Below, in pieces: positions 30,471-40,947 of a DNA stretch of 64,000 bases (within the stretch, counting starts at the first letter, position 1; each line of letters begins with the position of its first letter). Below the pieces are notes generated by a model. It was not told where the DNA came from. It was given only the letters and a program-made list of their open reading frames with translations, and did not search any database. The stretch is taken from the NCBI GenBank assembly GCA_002928515.1, contig PERI01000001.1, positions 310,001 through 374,000 on the forward strand, given 5' to 3'. The stretch is from Hyphomicrobium sp. Lineage in GTDB: Bacteria; Pseudomonadota; Alphaproteobacteria; Rhizobiales; Hyphomicrobiaceae. Made by a program: the position numbers and the translations under genes.

Positions 30471-31622
30471 ATGGAAAGCCTGACCACATTCGCAGGTTGG
30501 ATCTGGTCCTACGGGATTGTTTTTCTGCTGGTTCTGACGCTTGTGGTTTTCATCCACGAGCTTGGGCATTTTTTGGTGGCGCGTTGGTGCGGTGTCAGCG
30601 TCAAGGCTTTTTCGATCGGTTTTGGGCCGGAAATCTTCGGATTTAACGACAAGCATGGCACACGCTGGCGCTTCGCCTGGATCCCGCTCGGCGGGTATGT
30701 GAAGTTTATCGACGATGAAAATGCTGCGTCGGCGCCGGGCACTGGGAAAACCGACACGATGACGGCGGACGAAAAGCGTGGGTCGTTTCACGCCAAGCCG
30801 GTGTCGCAACGTGCAGCCGTGGTGGCGGCCGGGCCGATTGCCAATTTTCTACTCGCCATCGTGATTTATGCCGGTTTGAACGCGGCGTATGGCGTTCGCA
30901 TTATGCCAGCGTATGTGGACGCTGTGGTCGCTGGGTCGCCGGCTGAAAAGGCAGGCTTTATGCCGGGCGATAAGATCATCGAGATCGATGGCACACAAAT
31001 TGAGAAATTCGAGGATTTACAGCGTATTGTCGGAAGTGCCGGTGGCCGCGAACTCGCCTTCAAGGTCGAGCGTGGCGGGTCGGTCGTGCCTCTGATGGTG
31101 ACGCCGAACGTGGACGAGCAGCGCGATCCGTTCGGTCGTTCGTTCCGGCGCGGTCTGATCGGCATTCAGCGCTCGGTGTCGCCGGATAAAATTCAGACGC
31201 TTGAGGTCGGGCCGATCGAGGCGGTTGTACGTGGGGTCAAAGAAACCTACGCCAATATCGCTGCTTCAATGTCGGGCATCGCCGATATCATCACCGCCAA
31301 ACAGTCGGCCGAACAGATGGGTGGGCCGATTTTGATGGCTGAAGTCACCGCCAAGGTGGCGGAACTAGGAATCGAGCCTATGCTGCGCTGGGTGGCGTTT
31401 ATATCAGCAAACATTGGCTTTTTGAACTTGCTGCCAATCCCGGTTCTGGATGGCGGTCATCTTTTGTTCTACGGGTATGAAGCTGTGCGGCGCAAGCCTG
31501 CCAGCGAGCGTTTCCAACAGATGGGTTTTCAGGTCGGATTAGCGCTTTTGATGATGCTGATGATTTTTGTCAATTTCAACGACTTGGCAAATATTTGGCG
31601 GCGGCTGACGGGCGTTGGATAA
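30471..31622 (+). CDS. rseP: Site-2 intramembrane metalloprotease RseP/MmpA
   Basis: A 383-residue zinc protease cutting transmembrane segments of anti-sigma factors or signal-peptide remnants. Seen: VVFIHELGHFLVARWCGV with HExxH at residues 29-33, a PDZ domain near residues 130-200 (VVAGSPAEKAGFMPGDKI), and the C-terminal membrane motif NLLPIPVLDGGHL bearing the third zinc ligand. ATG 30471 is used; the TTG at 30438 adds 11 residues. It sits directly upstream of bamA, the usual alphaproteobacterial order. Confidence 0.95.
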   Translation: MESLTTFAGWIWSYGIVFLLVLTLVVFIHELGHFLVARWCGVSVKAFSIGFGPEIFGFNDKHGTRWRFAWIPLGGYVKFIDDENAASAPGTGKTDTMTADEKRGSFHAKPVSQRAAVVAAGPIANFLLAIVIYAGLNAAYGVRIMPAYVDAVVAGSPAEKAGFMPGDKIIEIDGTQIEKFEDLQRIVGSAGGRELAFKVERGGSVVPLMVTPNVDEQRDPFGRSFRRGLIGIQRSVSPDKIQTLEVGPIEAVVRGVKETYANIAASMSGIADIITAKQSAEQMGGPILMAEVTAKVAELGIEPMLRWVAFISANIGFLNLLPIPVLDGGHLLFYGYEAVRRKPASERFQQMGFQVGLALLMMLMIFVNFNDLANIWRRLTGVG

Positions 31623-31946
31623 TACTTAATCGGTGACGTAAACTTGCCACTTCCCGGACCGTTTATGAATCGTTAAAAGCGTGATGGTGAGCAGTCTGTC
31701 CAAGGCCGATTCGGGGGGAACCGATCGCGCCAGTTCGATGTGATTGTCTTGCTGGATTTCGGGCCGAAAGGCTGTTTGCAGGGTTTAGGCTTTGTAGGCA
31801 GCTGAAAAAGACAACGACCTATCCCGGCGTTATGGCGTAAGCGCAGCGCTGCCGAAGATGGATGAGACGATGCGTGAACGCGAAGCTGCCGCTGACAGCG
31901 AAGCGTTTGGAATGGGGGTCAGCGGCAGACGAGGGCAACACCGCGT
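31623..31946 (+). other. 324-nt rseP-bamA intergenic region, no gene recognised
   Basis: Only short open frames are present. The region probably carries a bamA promoter and leader. I see no convincing terminator or operator in it. Confidence 0.4.
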
Positions 31947-34346
31947 ATGCATGGAATTCAAATCATCTGGGCAGGCATGCTGCGCCTTTCTTTGGCAGTA
32001 GCAGCGGTCGTGCCGGTGGTTGCGGTTGGGGATGCGGCCTGGGTTTCAGGTGCTGCGGTCGCTCAGGGCGTGATCCGAGACATTCAAGTGACGGGTAACC
32101 GTCGTGTCGAGCCTGAGACGGTGCGTTCGTACCTCCAGTTCAACACGGGTGAAGCCTACAATCCGGCAAAAGTGGACGCGTCGTTGAAGGCGCTGTTCGC
32201 GACTGGTTTGTTCGCCGACGTTTCGATTGAACCGCAGGCTTCGGTCGTGGTCATTGCTGTGCGCGAAAACCCGGTCATCAACCAGGTTGCGTTCGAAGGT
32301 AACAGCGAGGTCGATACGCCGACGCTGACCAATGAAGTGCAGTTGAAGCCGCGTGCCGTGTTCACGCGTGCGCGCGCGCAAGCCGATGCGCAGCGCATTC
32401 TCGATGTTTATCGTCGTCAGGGACGCTTTGCGGCATCGGTCGAGCCAAAAATTATCGAACTTGAGCAGGACCGTGTGAACCTCGTGTTCGAAATCACGGA
32501 AGGCATTGCGACCAAGGTTAAGGGTATCAACTTCGTTGGTAATCGCGCATTCTCTGACAGCCAATTGCGCGACATCGTTTCGACGACGCAGTCGGGTTGG
32601 TTCGACTTTCTCAAGGGTACGAGCATCTACGATCCCGATCGTATGAACCTCGACCGTGAGTTGATCCGTCAGTATTACCTCAAGAACGGTTATGCGGATG
32701 CCACCGTGACGGCTGGTAACGCAGAACTCGATCTCGATGGTACGGGCTTCATCATTACCTTCGCCATCGAAGAAGGTCAGCCTTACAACTTCGGTCCGGT
32801 TGTGATCGAGAGCTCGCTGCCAGAAATTCAGCCTGAGGCCTACAACGGTCAGTTGTTGACCGAAGGTGGCGAAGTTTACGACGCCTCGTTGATCGACAAA
32901 TCGACCGAGCGTCTCACACTGGCGATTGCCGAAAGTGGATATGCATTTGCACGCGTCCGCCCGCGCGCAACGCCGGATCCGGTGTCGCGAACCATTGCCA
33001 TCACCTATGTGGTCGATGAAGGTCCGCGTATTTACATTGAGCGCATCAACATTATCGGCAACGAGCGCACGAAGGATTTCGTGATCCGTCGCGAGTTCCG
33101 CTTGGCGGAAGGTGATGCCTTCAATCCGCTGCTGGTTGATCGCGCGAAGAAGCGTTTGTCGTCGCTTGGCATGTTCAAGAGCGCTGAAGTGAAGCGCCGC
33201 CCAGGTTCTGCGCCTGATCGCGTGGTGTTGGATGTGGAATTGGTCGAGCAGTCAACGGGTGAGCTGTCGTTTGGTGCGGGCTACTCGACGAGTGAGGGCG
33301 TGATCGGCGACGTGTCGATTACAGAGCGCAACTTGCTGGGTAACGGTCAGTTCTTGCGCTTGAAGTTAGCTGGTTCGATAGAGCGCTTCCAGATCGACTT
33401 GTCGTTCACGGAGCCGCGCTTCCTGGATCGCAATTTGTCTGCTGGTTTCGACCTTTATCACAAGGAAATCGACCAATCGGGCGAATCTGGGTTCCGTCAG
33501 CGTAAGAGCGGCGGGCAGGTTCGCCTCGGCTTCCCACTGGCTGAGAATTTGTGGATGCAGACGAGCTATGGTATCTCGCGCGACCAGATTTTTGACGTTG
33601 ATAACAATGCGTCGGCCGCCATTAAAGATGCCTGCGGTGCTGCAGTAATTGCGCCGAATACTGATCCACAATGCCGTGATGAAGCTTATTGGACATCTGT
33701 TGCTGGCACGACGATTACTTACGACAAGCGTAACCATCCAAAGAATCCGACGAGTGGTTTTTATGTTCAGCTCGACGATGAGTTTGCTGGTATCGGTGGT
33801 GACGTTCAGTACTGGCGCGTCGGTGGTGAAGCCCGCGCTTACTATCCGATCACAGAAAAGATCACTTTGATCGGTCGTGTCGTTGGCGGCCACATTCAAG
33901 GCTGGGGTGGTGACGAGGTTAAAATTCTCGACTCTTACTTCAAGGGTGGAGAAACGGTTCGCGGCTTCGATCGCGCTGGTTATGGTCCGCGCGACTTGAA
34001 CACGAACGACTCACTCGGTGGTACAACTTACTGGGCTGCGACTGCCGAGGTTCGTTTCCCACTTCCGTTTGTTCCTGAAGACCTTGGTTTAAGCGGTGCT
34101 GTGTTTGCTGATGCCGGTTCATTGTTCAATGTCAGCGGAAGCGCTGAAAGGGTATTGGACGGCTGTATTACACCCGAAGGTGAATCTTGCCTCGCCGACG
34201 ACAGCAGCATTCGTTCGTCCTATGGTGCCAGCTTGATGTGGAACTCGCCGGTCGGTCCGCTGCGTGTGGACCTCGCCAAGACATTGTCCAAAGAAAAATA
34301 CGACGAGGAGCAGTTCTTCCGGTTTGGTGCTTCGTCCAAGTTCTAA
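31947..34346 (+). CDS. bamA: Outer membrane protein assembly factor BamA
   Basis: A 799-residue Omp85 protein, the core of the BAM complex inserting beta-barrels into the outer membrane. Seen: a signal peptide ending near GAAVAQG (about residue 41), five POTRA repeats (first IRDIQVTGNRRVEPETVRSY), then a 16-strand barrel with the conserved GGETVRGFDRAGYGPRD loop 6 region (VRGF motif) and a C-terminal Phe. Length is typical. lpxD-fabZ-lpxA-lpxI-lpxB follow as in other proteobacteria. Confidence 0.97.
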   Translation: MHGIQIIWAGMLRLSLAVAAVVPVVAVGDAAWVSGAAVAQGVIRDIQVTGNRRVEPETVRSYLQFNTGEAYNPAKVDASLKALFATGLFADVSIEPQASVVVIAVRENPVINQVAFEGNSEVDTPTLTNEVQLKPRAVFTRARAQADAQRILDVYRRQGRFAASVEPKIIELEQDRVNLVFEITEGIATKVKGINFVGNRAFSDSQLRDIVSTTQSGWFDFLKGTSIYDPDRMNLDRELIRQYYLKNGYADATVTAGNAELDLDGTGFIITFAIEEGQPYNFGPVVIESSLPEIQPEAYNGQLLTEGGEVYDASLIDKSTERLTLAIAESGYAFARVRPRATPDPVSRTIAITYVVDEGPRIYIERINIIGNERTKDFVIRREFRLAEGDAFNPLLVDRAKKRLSSLGMFKSAEVKRRPGSAPDRVVLDVELVEQSTGELSFGAGYSTSEGVIGDVSITERNLLGNGQFLRLKLAGSIERFQIDLSFTEPRFLDRNLSAGFDLYHKEIDQSGESGFRQRKSGGQVRLGFPLAENLWMQTSYGISRDQIFDVDNNASAAIKDACGAAVIAPNTDPQCRDEAYWTSVAGTTITYDKRNHPKNPTSGFYVQLDDEFAGIGGDVQYWRVGGEARAYYPITEKITLIGRVVGGHIQGWGGDEVKILDSYFKGGETVRGFDRAGYGPRDLNTNDSLGGTTYWAATAEVRFPLPFVPEDLGLSGAVFADAGSLFNVSGSAERVLDGCITPEGESCLADDSSIRSSYGASLMWNSPVGPLRVDLAKTLSKEKYDEEQFFRFGASSKF

Positions 34347-34393
34347 GGCTTGAAGCGCTTGATGCGTCATAGCTTATCCACTTTCGTGGATTG

Positions 34394-34427
34394 ACCGGCG
34401 CGGTGGCAGACTTGCCAGCGCGCCGGT
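34394..34427 (+). terminator. Long hairpin between bamA and lpxD (attenuator or terminator)
   Basis: ACCGGCGCG pairs with CGCGCCGGT, and an inner TGGCA / TGCCA continues the stem around loop GACT, with one mismatched pair. It starts 48 nt after bamA. No T-run follows, so it may only stabilise the bamA message or attenuate the lpx genes. Confidence 0.5.
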
Positions 34428-34488
34428 TCGCGTTAGAACTGCCCTCCTGACATTTTTGTAAGTTGTTGAAAGCGCCGGAGGCGATTGC

Positions 34489-35538
34489 GTGGAGCATCCC
34501 GGATTTTTTGAGCGCGCGGGTCCATTTGCGCTCGCTGATGTTGCCAAGGCTACGGGTTCGGACATCGGACGCGGGGCTGACGCGCAGCAGATGATCGAAG
34601 ACGTGCGGCCGTTGTCGGATGCAGGGCCGCGACATGTCTCCTTCATCGAGAACAAGAAGTATCTGGAACAGCTCAATGCGACGGCTGCGGGTGCGTGCCT
34701 CGTCGCGCCGCCTGTCGTGGATCGATTGCCTAAAGGCACGGCACCATTGATTTGCAAGCAGCCCTATCATGGGTTTGCACATGCTCTTCGGCTGTTTTAT
34801 CCCACGTCACTCCAGCCGATGGTTGCGGCAGGTGGTGCCGCGCCCATCGATCCATCGGCGATGTTAGAAGACGGCGTCATCGTTGAGCCAGGTGCTATCA
34901 TAGGGCCGGGGGCACAGATTGGGCGCGGTACGCGGATTGCCGCCGGTGCTGTGATCGGCGCGCGGGTGATGATTGGCCGTGATTGCTATATCGGCGCGTT
35001 GGCGACCATTACCCATGCCCTGCTCGGCGACCGCATCATCATTCATTCGGGCGTGCGCATGGGCCAGGATGGTTTCGGCTTTGCCATGGGGCGTGCTGGG
35101 CATCTTAAAGTGCCGCAGATCGGGCGGGTCATCATTCAAGACGACGTGGAGATTGGCGCTAATACAACCATCGACCGGGGCGCTCTTAAGGATACGATCA
35201 TCGGGGAAGGCAGCAAAATTGATAATCTGGTTCAGATCGGTCACAACGTTGTCGTTGGCCGTCACTGCGTGATTGTTGCTTTGTCGGGCATTTCGGGTTC
35301 GACAGAGCTGGGCGATTTCGTCGTTATGGGCGGACAATCCGGCGCTGTTGGGCATATCAAGATCGGTTCTGGCGCGCAGATCGGCGGCGCGTCGCATCCG
35401 ACCCACGATATACCGGCAGGGGCCCGCATGTTTGGTACGCCAGCTAAGCCAATCCGTGAATATGGCCGCGAACGTGCGCTGCTAAAGCGCCTCGCGGCGA
35501 TCGACAAGGACAGATATAGAGACGATCCGGAAGATTAG
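34489..35538 (+). CDS. lpxD: UDP-3-O-(3-hydroxyacyl)glucosamine N-acyltransferase
   Basis: A 349-residue trimeric left-handed beta-helix acyltransferase, third committed step of lipid A synthesis. Seen: N-terminal uridine-binding domain ([20 protein letters not shown]), hexapeptide repeats ([20 protein letters not shown]), catalytic His in [14 protein letters not shown], and [20 protein letters not shown]. The GTG at 34489 is the start. Cytoplasmic. Confidence 0.96.
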   Translation: MEHPGFFERAGPFALADVAKATGSDIGRGADAQQMIEDVRPLSDAGPRHVSFIENKKYLEQLNATAAGACLVAPPVVDRLPKGTAPLICKQPYHGFAHALRLFYPTSLQPMVAAGGAAPIDPSAMLEDGVIVEPGAIIGPGAQIGRGTRIAAGAVIGARVMIGRDCYIGALATITHALLGDRIIIHSGVRMGQDGFGFAMGRAGHLKVPQIGRVIIQDDVEIGANTTIDRGALKDTIIGEGSKIDNLVQIGHNVVVGRHCVIVALSGISGSTELGDFVVMGGQSGAVGHIKIGSGAQIGGASHPTHDIPAGARMFGTPAKPIREYGRERALLKRLAAIDKDRYRDDPED

Positions 35539-35575
35539 AGAGAGCCTGGTAAAGGTTTCGGGAGCGAGTGGGACG

Positions 35576-36079
35576 ATGAGTAAGACAGCGAGTGGACCGA
35601 AAGCCTTGGGTACGGCCGACATCTTGCGCGTGATGCAATTGCTGCCGCATCGGTATCCGTTTTTGCTCGTTGATCGCATGTACGACATGGATGGCGATCA
35701 GAGCTGTGTGGGCGTGAAAAACGTGACGATGAACGAGCCGTTTTTTCAAGGTCATTTTCCGCAGTTTCCGGTGATGCCGGGTGTGTTGATTATCGAAGGT
35801 CTGGCGCAGACGGCGGGCGCGTTGTGCGTGTCGAATGTCGGCGAAGATTACAAAGCCGAGCTTGTGTACTTTATGGGCATCGATAATGCGAAGTTCAGAA
35901 AGCCAGTCGTGCCGGGCGACCAGCTCCATTATCACGTCGAGAAAATACGCAATCGCGGCCGGGTGTGGCGGTTCCGCGGTGTTGCCAAAGTGAACGGCGC
36001 TGTGGTGGCTGAAGCTGACATCAGCGCGATGCTCGCCGATACTGCCGATGCGAAAGCATTCGCGAGCCAGCATGGCTGA
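35576..36079 (+). CDS. fabZ: 3-hydroxyacyl-ACP dehydratase FabZ
   Basis: A 167-residue hot-dog-fold dehydratase of fatty acid synthesis, sharing the 3-hydroxyacyl-ACP pool with LpxA and LpxD. Seen: [17 protein letters not shown], the catalytic His in [20 protein letters not shown] with the active Glu in EGLAQTAG. Its 3' end overlaps the lpxA start by 8 nt. Confidence 0.96.
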   Translation: MSKTASGPKALGTADILRVMQLLPHRYPFLLVDRMYDMDGDQSCVGVKNVTMNEPFFQGHFPQFPVMPGVLIIEGLAQTAGALCVSNVGEDYKAELVYFMGIDNAKFRKPVVPGDQLHYHVEKIRNRGRVWRFRGVAKVNGAVVAEADISAMLADTADAKAFASQHG

Positions 36080-36878
36080 GACATTTATTCATCCCTCATC
36101 TGTCGTTGAAGATGGCGCACAGTTGGCAGCGGGGGTGAAGATCGGACCGTTCTGCACGGTCGGTCGCGATGTGTCGCTCGGTGAGGGCGTCGAGCTTATC
36201 AGTCATGTGGCGGTGGCGGGCACGACGACAATTGGCGCTGAGACGCGCATTTTTCCATTTGCGTCCATCGGTCATCAGCCGCAAGATTTGAAATATAACG
36301 GAGAGCCGTGTTCGCTGACGATCGGATCGAAATGCTTGATCCGCGAAGGCGTGACGATGAACCCTGGCACGGGCGGCGGTGGTTCGGTGACGACCGTCGG
36401 CGATGGTTGCGCGTTTCTAGCCAACAGTCATGTTGGTCATGATTGCCGGGTTGGCAACAACGTCATCTTCTCCAACAACGTGATGTTGGCCGGGCACTGC
36501 ACGGTTGGCGATTATGTCATCATCGGTGGTGGTGCTGCGGTCATTCAATTCGCCCGCGTTGGTGCCCACGCGTTCGTCGGTGGCATGTCGGGTCTTGAGA
36601 ACGATTTGATTCCATATGGCATGGCGCTTGGTAACCGGGCTTATTTGTCGGGCTTGAATATCGTCGGTTTACAGCGACGCGGATTTTCGCGCGCCGATAT
36701 TCATGATTTGCGGCGCGGTTATCGGCTGCTGTTTGCCGCTGAAGGTACGCTGGTTGAGCGCATGGACGATGTCGCTCAGGAATTTTCCGGGCACCCTATC
36801 GTGCAGGAGATCGTTGCCTTCATTCGCGAGGGCGGCAAACGATCGCTGTGCACGCCGAAGAATAATTCCGAGGCCTAG
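36072..36878 (+). CDS. lpxA: Acyl-ACP--UDP-N-acetylglucosamine O-acyltransferase
   Basis: A 268-residue left-handed beta-helix enzyme, first step of lipid A synthesis. Seen: [20 protein letters not shown], hexapeptide coils, [20 protein letters not shown], catalytic His in [17 protein letters not shown], and the C-terminal helical domain. ATG 36072 was chosen over 36048 because it gives the standard N-terminus; it overlaps fabZ by 8 nt. Confidence 0.96.
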   Translation: MAETFIHPSSVVEDGAQLAAGVKIGPFCTVGRDVSLGEGVELISHVAVAGTTTIGAETRIFPFASIGHQPQDLKYNGEPCSLTIGSKCLIREGVTMNPGTGGGGSVTTVGDGCAFLANSHVGHDCRVGNNVIFSNNVMLAGHCTVGDYVIIGGGAAVIQFARVGAHAFVGGMSGLENDLIPYGMALGNRAYLSGLNIVGLQRRGFSRADIHDLRRGYRLLFAAEGTLVERMDDVAQEFSGHPIVQEIVAFIREGGKRSLCTPKNNSEA

Positions 36879-36889
36879 GGCCTTTCCTT

Positions 36890-38203
36890 ATGCAAACGCC
36901 AAGTGTCCCACGCGATCTGCCGATTGGTCTTATCGCCTGCGGTGGAACTTTGCCGCGTGAAGTGGCCGACTCAATTGTTCGTGGCGGTCGTCGGGTTTTT
37001 GTTGTTGCGGTCGATGAAGAGGCCGATGCTGATTTCGGTACGCTGCCGGTCGTGCGGGTATCGTGGTCTAAGTTCGGCGCGGCAGTTGCGGCCCTTCGAG
37101 CGGCTGGAGTGCGCGATGTGTTGATGGTTGGGCGCATGACGCGACCCAGGCTTAAGGATGCGCGGCCTGACTTTGGCTTTATCGCAGCGCTTCCCACGGT
37201 TTTGAAAATTCTGACGGCAGGTGGAGATGATGCGTTGCTGCGCAGTGTCGTTGCGTTATTCGAGCCGCGCGGATTTCGAGTCGTAGGCGTCGCCGATGTG
37301 GCCGCGGATTTGTTGTTATCAGGCGGGCATCTTGCTGGACCAGCGCCGAGCGTCAGCGATCAGTCCGATATTGAACTTGGTATGGCGTTGATCGCAGCGC
37401 TTGGGCCGTTCGATATCGGTCAGGGTGCGATTGTTGCCAACGGGCGCGTGATTGCACTTGAGGGCGCGGAGGGGACCGACCGCATGATAGCTCGCGTTGC
37501 TGCTCAACGCGCAGGTTCAGATGGATCGTTGGCCAAGCGAAGTGGCGTTTTGATTAAACGTGCAAAGCCAGGGCAAGATGTGCGTCTCGATCTGCCGACG
37601 ATTGGTCCGGATACGGTTACAGCTGTAGATAGGGCGGGCTTGTCAGGAATTGCCGCTCAGCAAGGTCATGTGATTGTCGCGCATCGAGCTGAGCTTATGA
37701 CTGAAGCGGATCGTTTAGGGATTTTTGTTGTTGGCGTGGACGGGATGACGCCACATGTAGAGGCCAGTCTGGGTCTGGCGGATGTTGCAGCCCAACATGG
37801 GGCACTGCGCAATTTGTCGTCATCCGATCGGCGGGATGCCGGTTTAGGCATTGCTGCGATGCTGTCACTGTTAAAATTTTCCTCGGGTTGCGCGCTTGTT
37901 GCGCGACGCAATCGGGTCATTTCGATTGGTGCACATGAGTCCGCGTTTGATGTCATCACTCGCACTTATCCCGCGCGTCGCGGGTGGATGAAGTCGCGAA
38001 CCGGGGTTTCTGTTATTTCGGGTGAGGAAATGCTTTCGCCGGCTCTGTTGCAAGCTGCGGCCAATATCGGTTTGGCGGCGGTGATTGTGATGATTGGGTC
38101 TGGTCGAGAGCCTCAGTCGTCGCAAGCTGATTTGGAAGTTGGACAACGCTATGGTCTGTCGATCATAGAAGTTGCTTGCGCTGATTTCGAGACTGCGCCA
38201 TGA
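36890..38203 (+). CDS. lpxI: UDP-2,3-diacylglucosamine pyrophosphatase LpxI with an extra C-terminal domain
   Basis: A 437-residue protein. LpxI hydrolyses UDP-2,3-diacylglucosamine to lipid X, replacing LpxH in alphaproteobacteria, and is normally about 270-290 residues. Residues about 8-285 fit: PIGLIACGGTLPREVADSI, VLMVGRMTRPRLKD, GQGAIVANGRVIALEGAEG and LDLPTIGPDTV with a likely catalytic Asp241. Residues about 310-430 are extra and resemble residues 161-283, but lack the PTIGPDT motif. It lies between lpxA and lpxB, overlapping lpxB by ATGA. Confidence 0.9.
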   Translation: MQTPSVPRDLPIGLIACGGTLPREVADSIVRGGRRVFVVAVDEEADADFGTLPVVRVSWSKFGAAVAALRAAGVRDVLMVGRMTRPRLKDARPDFGFIAALPTVLKILTAGGDDALLRSVVALFEPRGFRVVGVADVAADLLLSGGHLAGPAPSVSDQSDIELGMALIAALGPFDIGQGAIVANGRVIALEGAEGTDRMIARVAAQRAGSDGSLAKRSGVLIKRAKPGQDVRLDLPTIGPDTVTAVDRAGLSGIAAQQGHVIVAHRAELMTEADRLGIFVVGVDGMTPHVEASLGLADVAAQHGALRNLSSSDRRDAGLGIAAMLSLLKFSSGCALVARRNRVISIGAHESAFDVITRTYPARRGWMKSRTGVSVISGEEMLSPALLQAAANIGLAAVIVMIGSGREPQSSQADLEVGQRYGLSIIEVACADFETAP

Positions 38204-39426
38204 GCCATGATGTTGGGTCGGTATCGCGCAAGCTGAGACTATTCGTTGTCGCAGGCGAACATTCAGGCGATGCGCTCGGTGCAAAGTTGATTACCGCATT
38301 GCAATCGCGACTTGGATTGAGTGGGGTTGAGTTTTCAGGCGTTGGCGGCGAGGAGATGGCCGCGCAAGGGATGGTCTCGATATTTCCGATCGAGGACGTC
38401 GCCGTGATGGGGCCGATGTCGATCCTGCCGCGATTGCCGCGCATCGTGCGCCGTGTCTATCAAACGGTCGATGCGGCACTTGCTTGGAAAGCTGACGCCA
38501 TCATCATTATTGACAGCCCCGAGTTTACGCATCCGATTGCGAAACGCATACGTCGGCGTGCGCCGCATATTCCGATCATCGACTATGTTTCGCCAAGCGT
38601 TTGGGCGTGGCGACCGGGCCGCGCGCGCAAAATGCGGGGCTATGTCGATCATGTTTTAGCGCTGCTGCCGTTTGAACCAGAGGCGCATAAGCGATTGGGC
38701 GGGCCTGATTGTACATACGTGGGGCATACGCTTCTGGAGCGTGCGGAAGAGATTAGAACTGCTGATGGTTCGAGTTTGGGGCGTGCGCTTGGGTTGTCAG
38801 AGGATCGTCCGGTGCTTCTGGTTCTGCCAGGGAGTCGTCGTTCCGAAGTTGATCGCTTGATTGATGTGTTTGGTGATGCGGTTTCGCTTTTGGCTGCTCG
38901 GGGGTATGATTTTACAGTCGTCATTCCTGCGGTGCGCCATGTGAAGCCGATCATTGCAGAGCGCACGGCGACATGGGGTCCGCAGACGATTTTGCTGGAT
39001 AGTGCTGCGGACAAATATCGTGCTATGCGCTTGGCGCGCGCGGCGTTGGCGGCATCGGGCACGGTGACATTGGAACTGGCGTTGGCTGGCACGCCGACGG
39101 TTGTGGCTTACAAAGTCGATGCCGTGATGGCGCGCTTGCGCTTTCTTTTGAAAGTGCCAAGCGTCGTGTTGGCCAATCTCGTTCTGGGCCGTAACGTCTA
39201 TCCAGAATGTCTGCAAGATGAGTGTACGGCTGACAATCTCGCGAATGCGCTGGAACCCCTGCTTGCTGATACGGCAACCCGACGGAAGCAAATTGATATG
39301 CTCGCCGAGATTCCAAATCGCATGGCTGTACCTGGCGGGCGGCCGAGTGAGGCCGCCGCCGATGTTGTTTTGTCCGTCGTGCAAAATTATGCGGACGGGA
39401 ACTCGCGGCGCGGCGGTCCAACGTAG
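38200..39426 (+). CDS. lpxB: Lipid-A-disaccharide synthase
   Basis: A 408-residue GT19 glycosyltransferase joining lipid X and UDP-diacylglucosamine to the lipid A disaccharide at the inner membrane. Seen: [48 protein letters not shown] and [18 protein letters not shown]. The ATG overlaps the lpxI stop. The last 40 nt overlap the 3' end of convergent gltA, so the two transcripts are antisense there. Confidence 0.96.
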   Translation: MSHDVGSVSRKLRLFVVAGEHSGDALGAKLITALQSRLGLSGVEFSGVGGEEMAAQGMVSIFPIEDVAVMGPMSILPRLPRIVRRVYQTVDAALAWKADAIIIIDSPEFTHPIAKRIRRRAPHIPIIDYVSPSVWAWRPGRARKMRGYVDHVLALLPFEPEAHKRLGGPDCTYVGHTLLERAEEIRTADGSSLGRALGLSEDRPVLLVLPGSRRSEVDRLIDVFGDAVSLLAARGYDFTVVIPAVRHVKPIIAERTATWGPQTILLDSAADKYRAMRLARAALAASGTVTLELALAGTPTVVAYKVDAVMARLRFLLKVPSVVLANLVLGRNVYPECLQDECTADNLANALEPLLADTATRRKQIDMLAEIPNRMAVPGGRPSEAAADVVLSVVQNYADGNSRRGGPT

Positions 39427-40703
39427 AGCTGACGTGGGCGCCCGATGCGCTGTTCTGGATCTTCGATCATTTCCTTCCACTGCGCGATCCAGCCGACGGT
39501 GCGTGCTACGGCGAACAGCACTGTGAACATATCGACCGGGAAACCCATCGCGCGCAGCGTGATGCCGGAATAGAAGTCGATATTCGGATAAAGCTTCTTT
39601 TCGACGAAGTATTCATCCTGCAAGGCGATGCGTTCCAGTTCCATCGCTACTTTGAGCAATGGATCGTCTTTCATGCCGGTTGCTTCGAGAACTTCGTGGC
39701 AGGTCTTCTGCATGACCTTGGCGCGCGGGTCATAGTTTTTATACACGCGGTGGCCAAAGCCCATCAGGCGGAAGCCTGACGTTTTGTCTTTTGCTTTTTT
39801 GATGAATTCAGGGATGCGCTCGACCGAGCCGATCTCCTGCAGCATGTTAAGCGCGGCTTCATTCGCGCCGCCATGAGCTGGCCCCCACAGACAGGCGATA
39901 CCAGCCGAAATGCAAGCAAACGGATTGGCACCGGAAGACCCCGCGAGACGGACAGTCGAGGTCGATGCGTTCTGTTCGTGGTCGGCGTGTAGAATAAAGA
40001 TGCGGTCGAGGGCGCGCGAAAGAACTGGGTTCACAACATAGGGTTCGCACGGCACGGCGAAGCACATCTGTAAGAAGTTCGATGTGTAGTCGAGATCGTT
40101 GCGCGGATAGATGAAGGGATGGCCGATCGAATATTTGTAGGCCATAGCTGCAATTGTGGGCATCTTGGCGATCATGCGATGCGAAGCAATTTCGCGCTGG
40201 CGCGGATCGTTAATGTCGGTCGAGTCGTGATAGAAGGCCGATAGCGCGCCGACGGTGCCGACCATGACGGCCATGGGATGGGCGTCGCGACGATAACCGG
40301 TAAAGAACCGCGTCATCTGTTCGTGGACCATCGTGTGATTGGTGATGGTGCGGCGGAAGTTGATGAACTCCGCGTTGTTGGGCAGTTCCCCGTAAAGCAG
40401 CAAATGGCAGACGGCCAGGAAACTCGTGTTTTCTGCTAACTGGTCGATGGGATAGCCGCGATACAATAGCTCGCCTTTATCGCCGTCGATGAAGGTTATT
40501 TTACTGGCGCAGTTTGCCGTCGAGGTGAAGCCAGGATCGTACGTGAAGCAGCCTGTCTCTTTGTAGAGGGCGGCGACGTCGATCACTTCGGGACCAATGG
40601 TGCCAGATCGCACAGGCAAGCTGACAGATTTACCTCTGGATGTGAGTGTAGCCGCTTCCGAGCCTGAGACCTGCTGGCCGGTTTTAATGTCGTGGATGGT
40701 CAT
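39387..40703 (-). CDS. gltA: Citrate synthase, type II
   Basis: A 438-residue enzyme condensing oxaloacetate and acetyl-CoA in the TCA cycle. Seen: [20 protein letters not shown], the active-site region [35 protein letters not shown] and [19 protein letters not shown], with the conserved catalytic His and Asp residues. ATG 40703 is preceded by TTGGAGGTGGCC, a good ribosome-binding site. It is convergent with lpxB with overlapping 3' ends. Confidence 0.96.
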   Translation of the reverse strand: MTIHDIKTGQQVSGSEAATLTSRGKSVSLPVRSGTIGPEVIDVAALYKETGCFTYDPGFTSTANCASKITFIDGDKGELLYRGYPIDQLAENTSFLAVCHLLLYGELPNNAEFINFRRTITNHTMVHEQMTRFFTGYRRDAHPMAVMVGTVGALSAFYHDSTDINDPRQREIASHRMIAKMPTIAAMAYKYSIGHPFIYPRNDLDYTSNFLQMCFAVPCEPYVVNPVLSRALDRIFILHADHEQNASTSTVRLAGSSGANPFACISAGIACLWGPAHGGANEAALNMLQEIGSVERIPEFIKKAKDKTSGFRLMGFGHRVYKNYDPRAKVMQKTCHEVLEATGMKDDPLLKVAMELERIALQDEYFVEKKLYPNIDFYSGITLRAMGFPVDMFTVLFAVARTVGWIAQWKEMIEDPEQRIGRPRQLYVGPPRREFPSA

Positions 40704-40764
40704 GGCCACCTCCAAGGGTTGAGGCGCGAAACGCGACCCATGAGACTACGTGGTACATTAGCTT

Positions 40765-40800
40765 TGTTCAGACCTAAGCCCTGTAGGCTCGCCCTGAACA
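40765..40800 (-). other. Inverted repeat in the gltX-gltA gap
   Basis: TGTTCAG and CTGAACA are separated by 22 nt that themselves contain a short AGCC/GGCT pair. It lies 62-97 nt upstream of the gltA start, on the minus strand. It may be an operator or part of a gltX 3' structure; nothing decides between these. Confidence 0.3.
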
Positions 40801-40947
40801 CTTTAGCGATGCCCCGTCAGATAGCGGGTGTGCTTAAAAGCGAATACTATCCAGTAGTTTATCCGAAATTGTGCAGTGCGACAAGACCGCCTTTAGGCGC
40901 TTGTTCTGGCACTGTCACATTGTGCGCAGTCCTGCGACAGCGCTTTG

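Noticed and set aside
34187-34372. 61-codon plus-strand frame at the bamA 3' end
   Set aside because: Out-of-frame shadow inside bamA.
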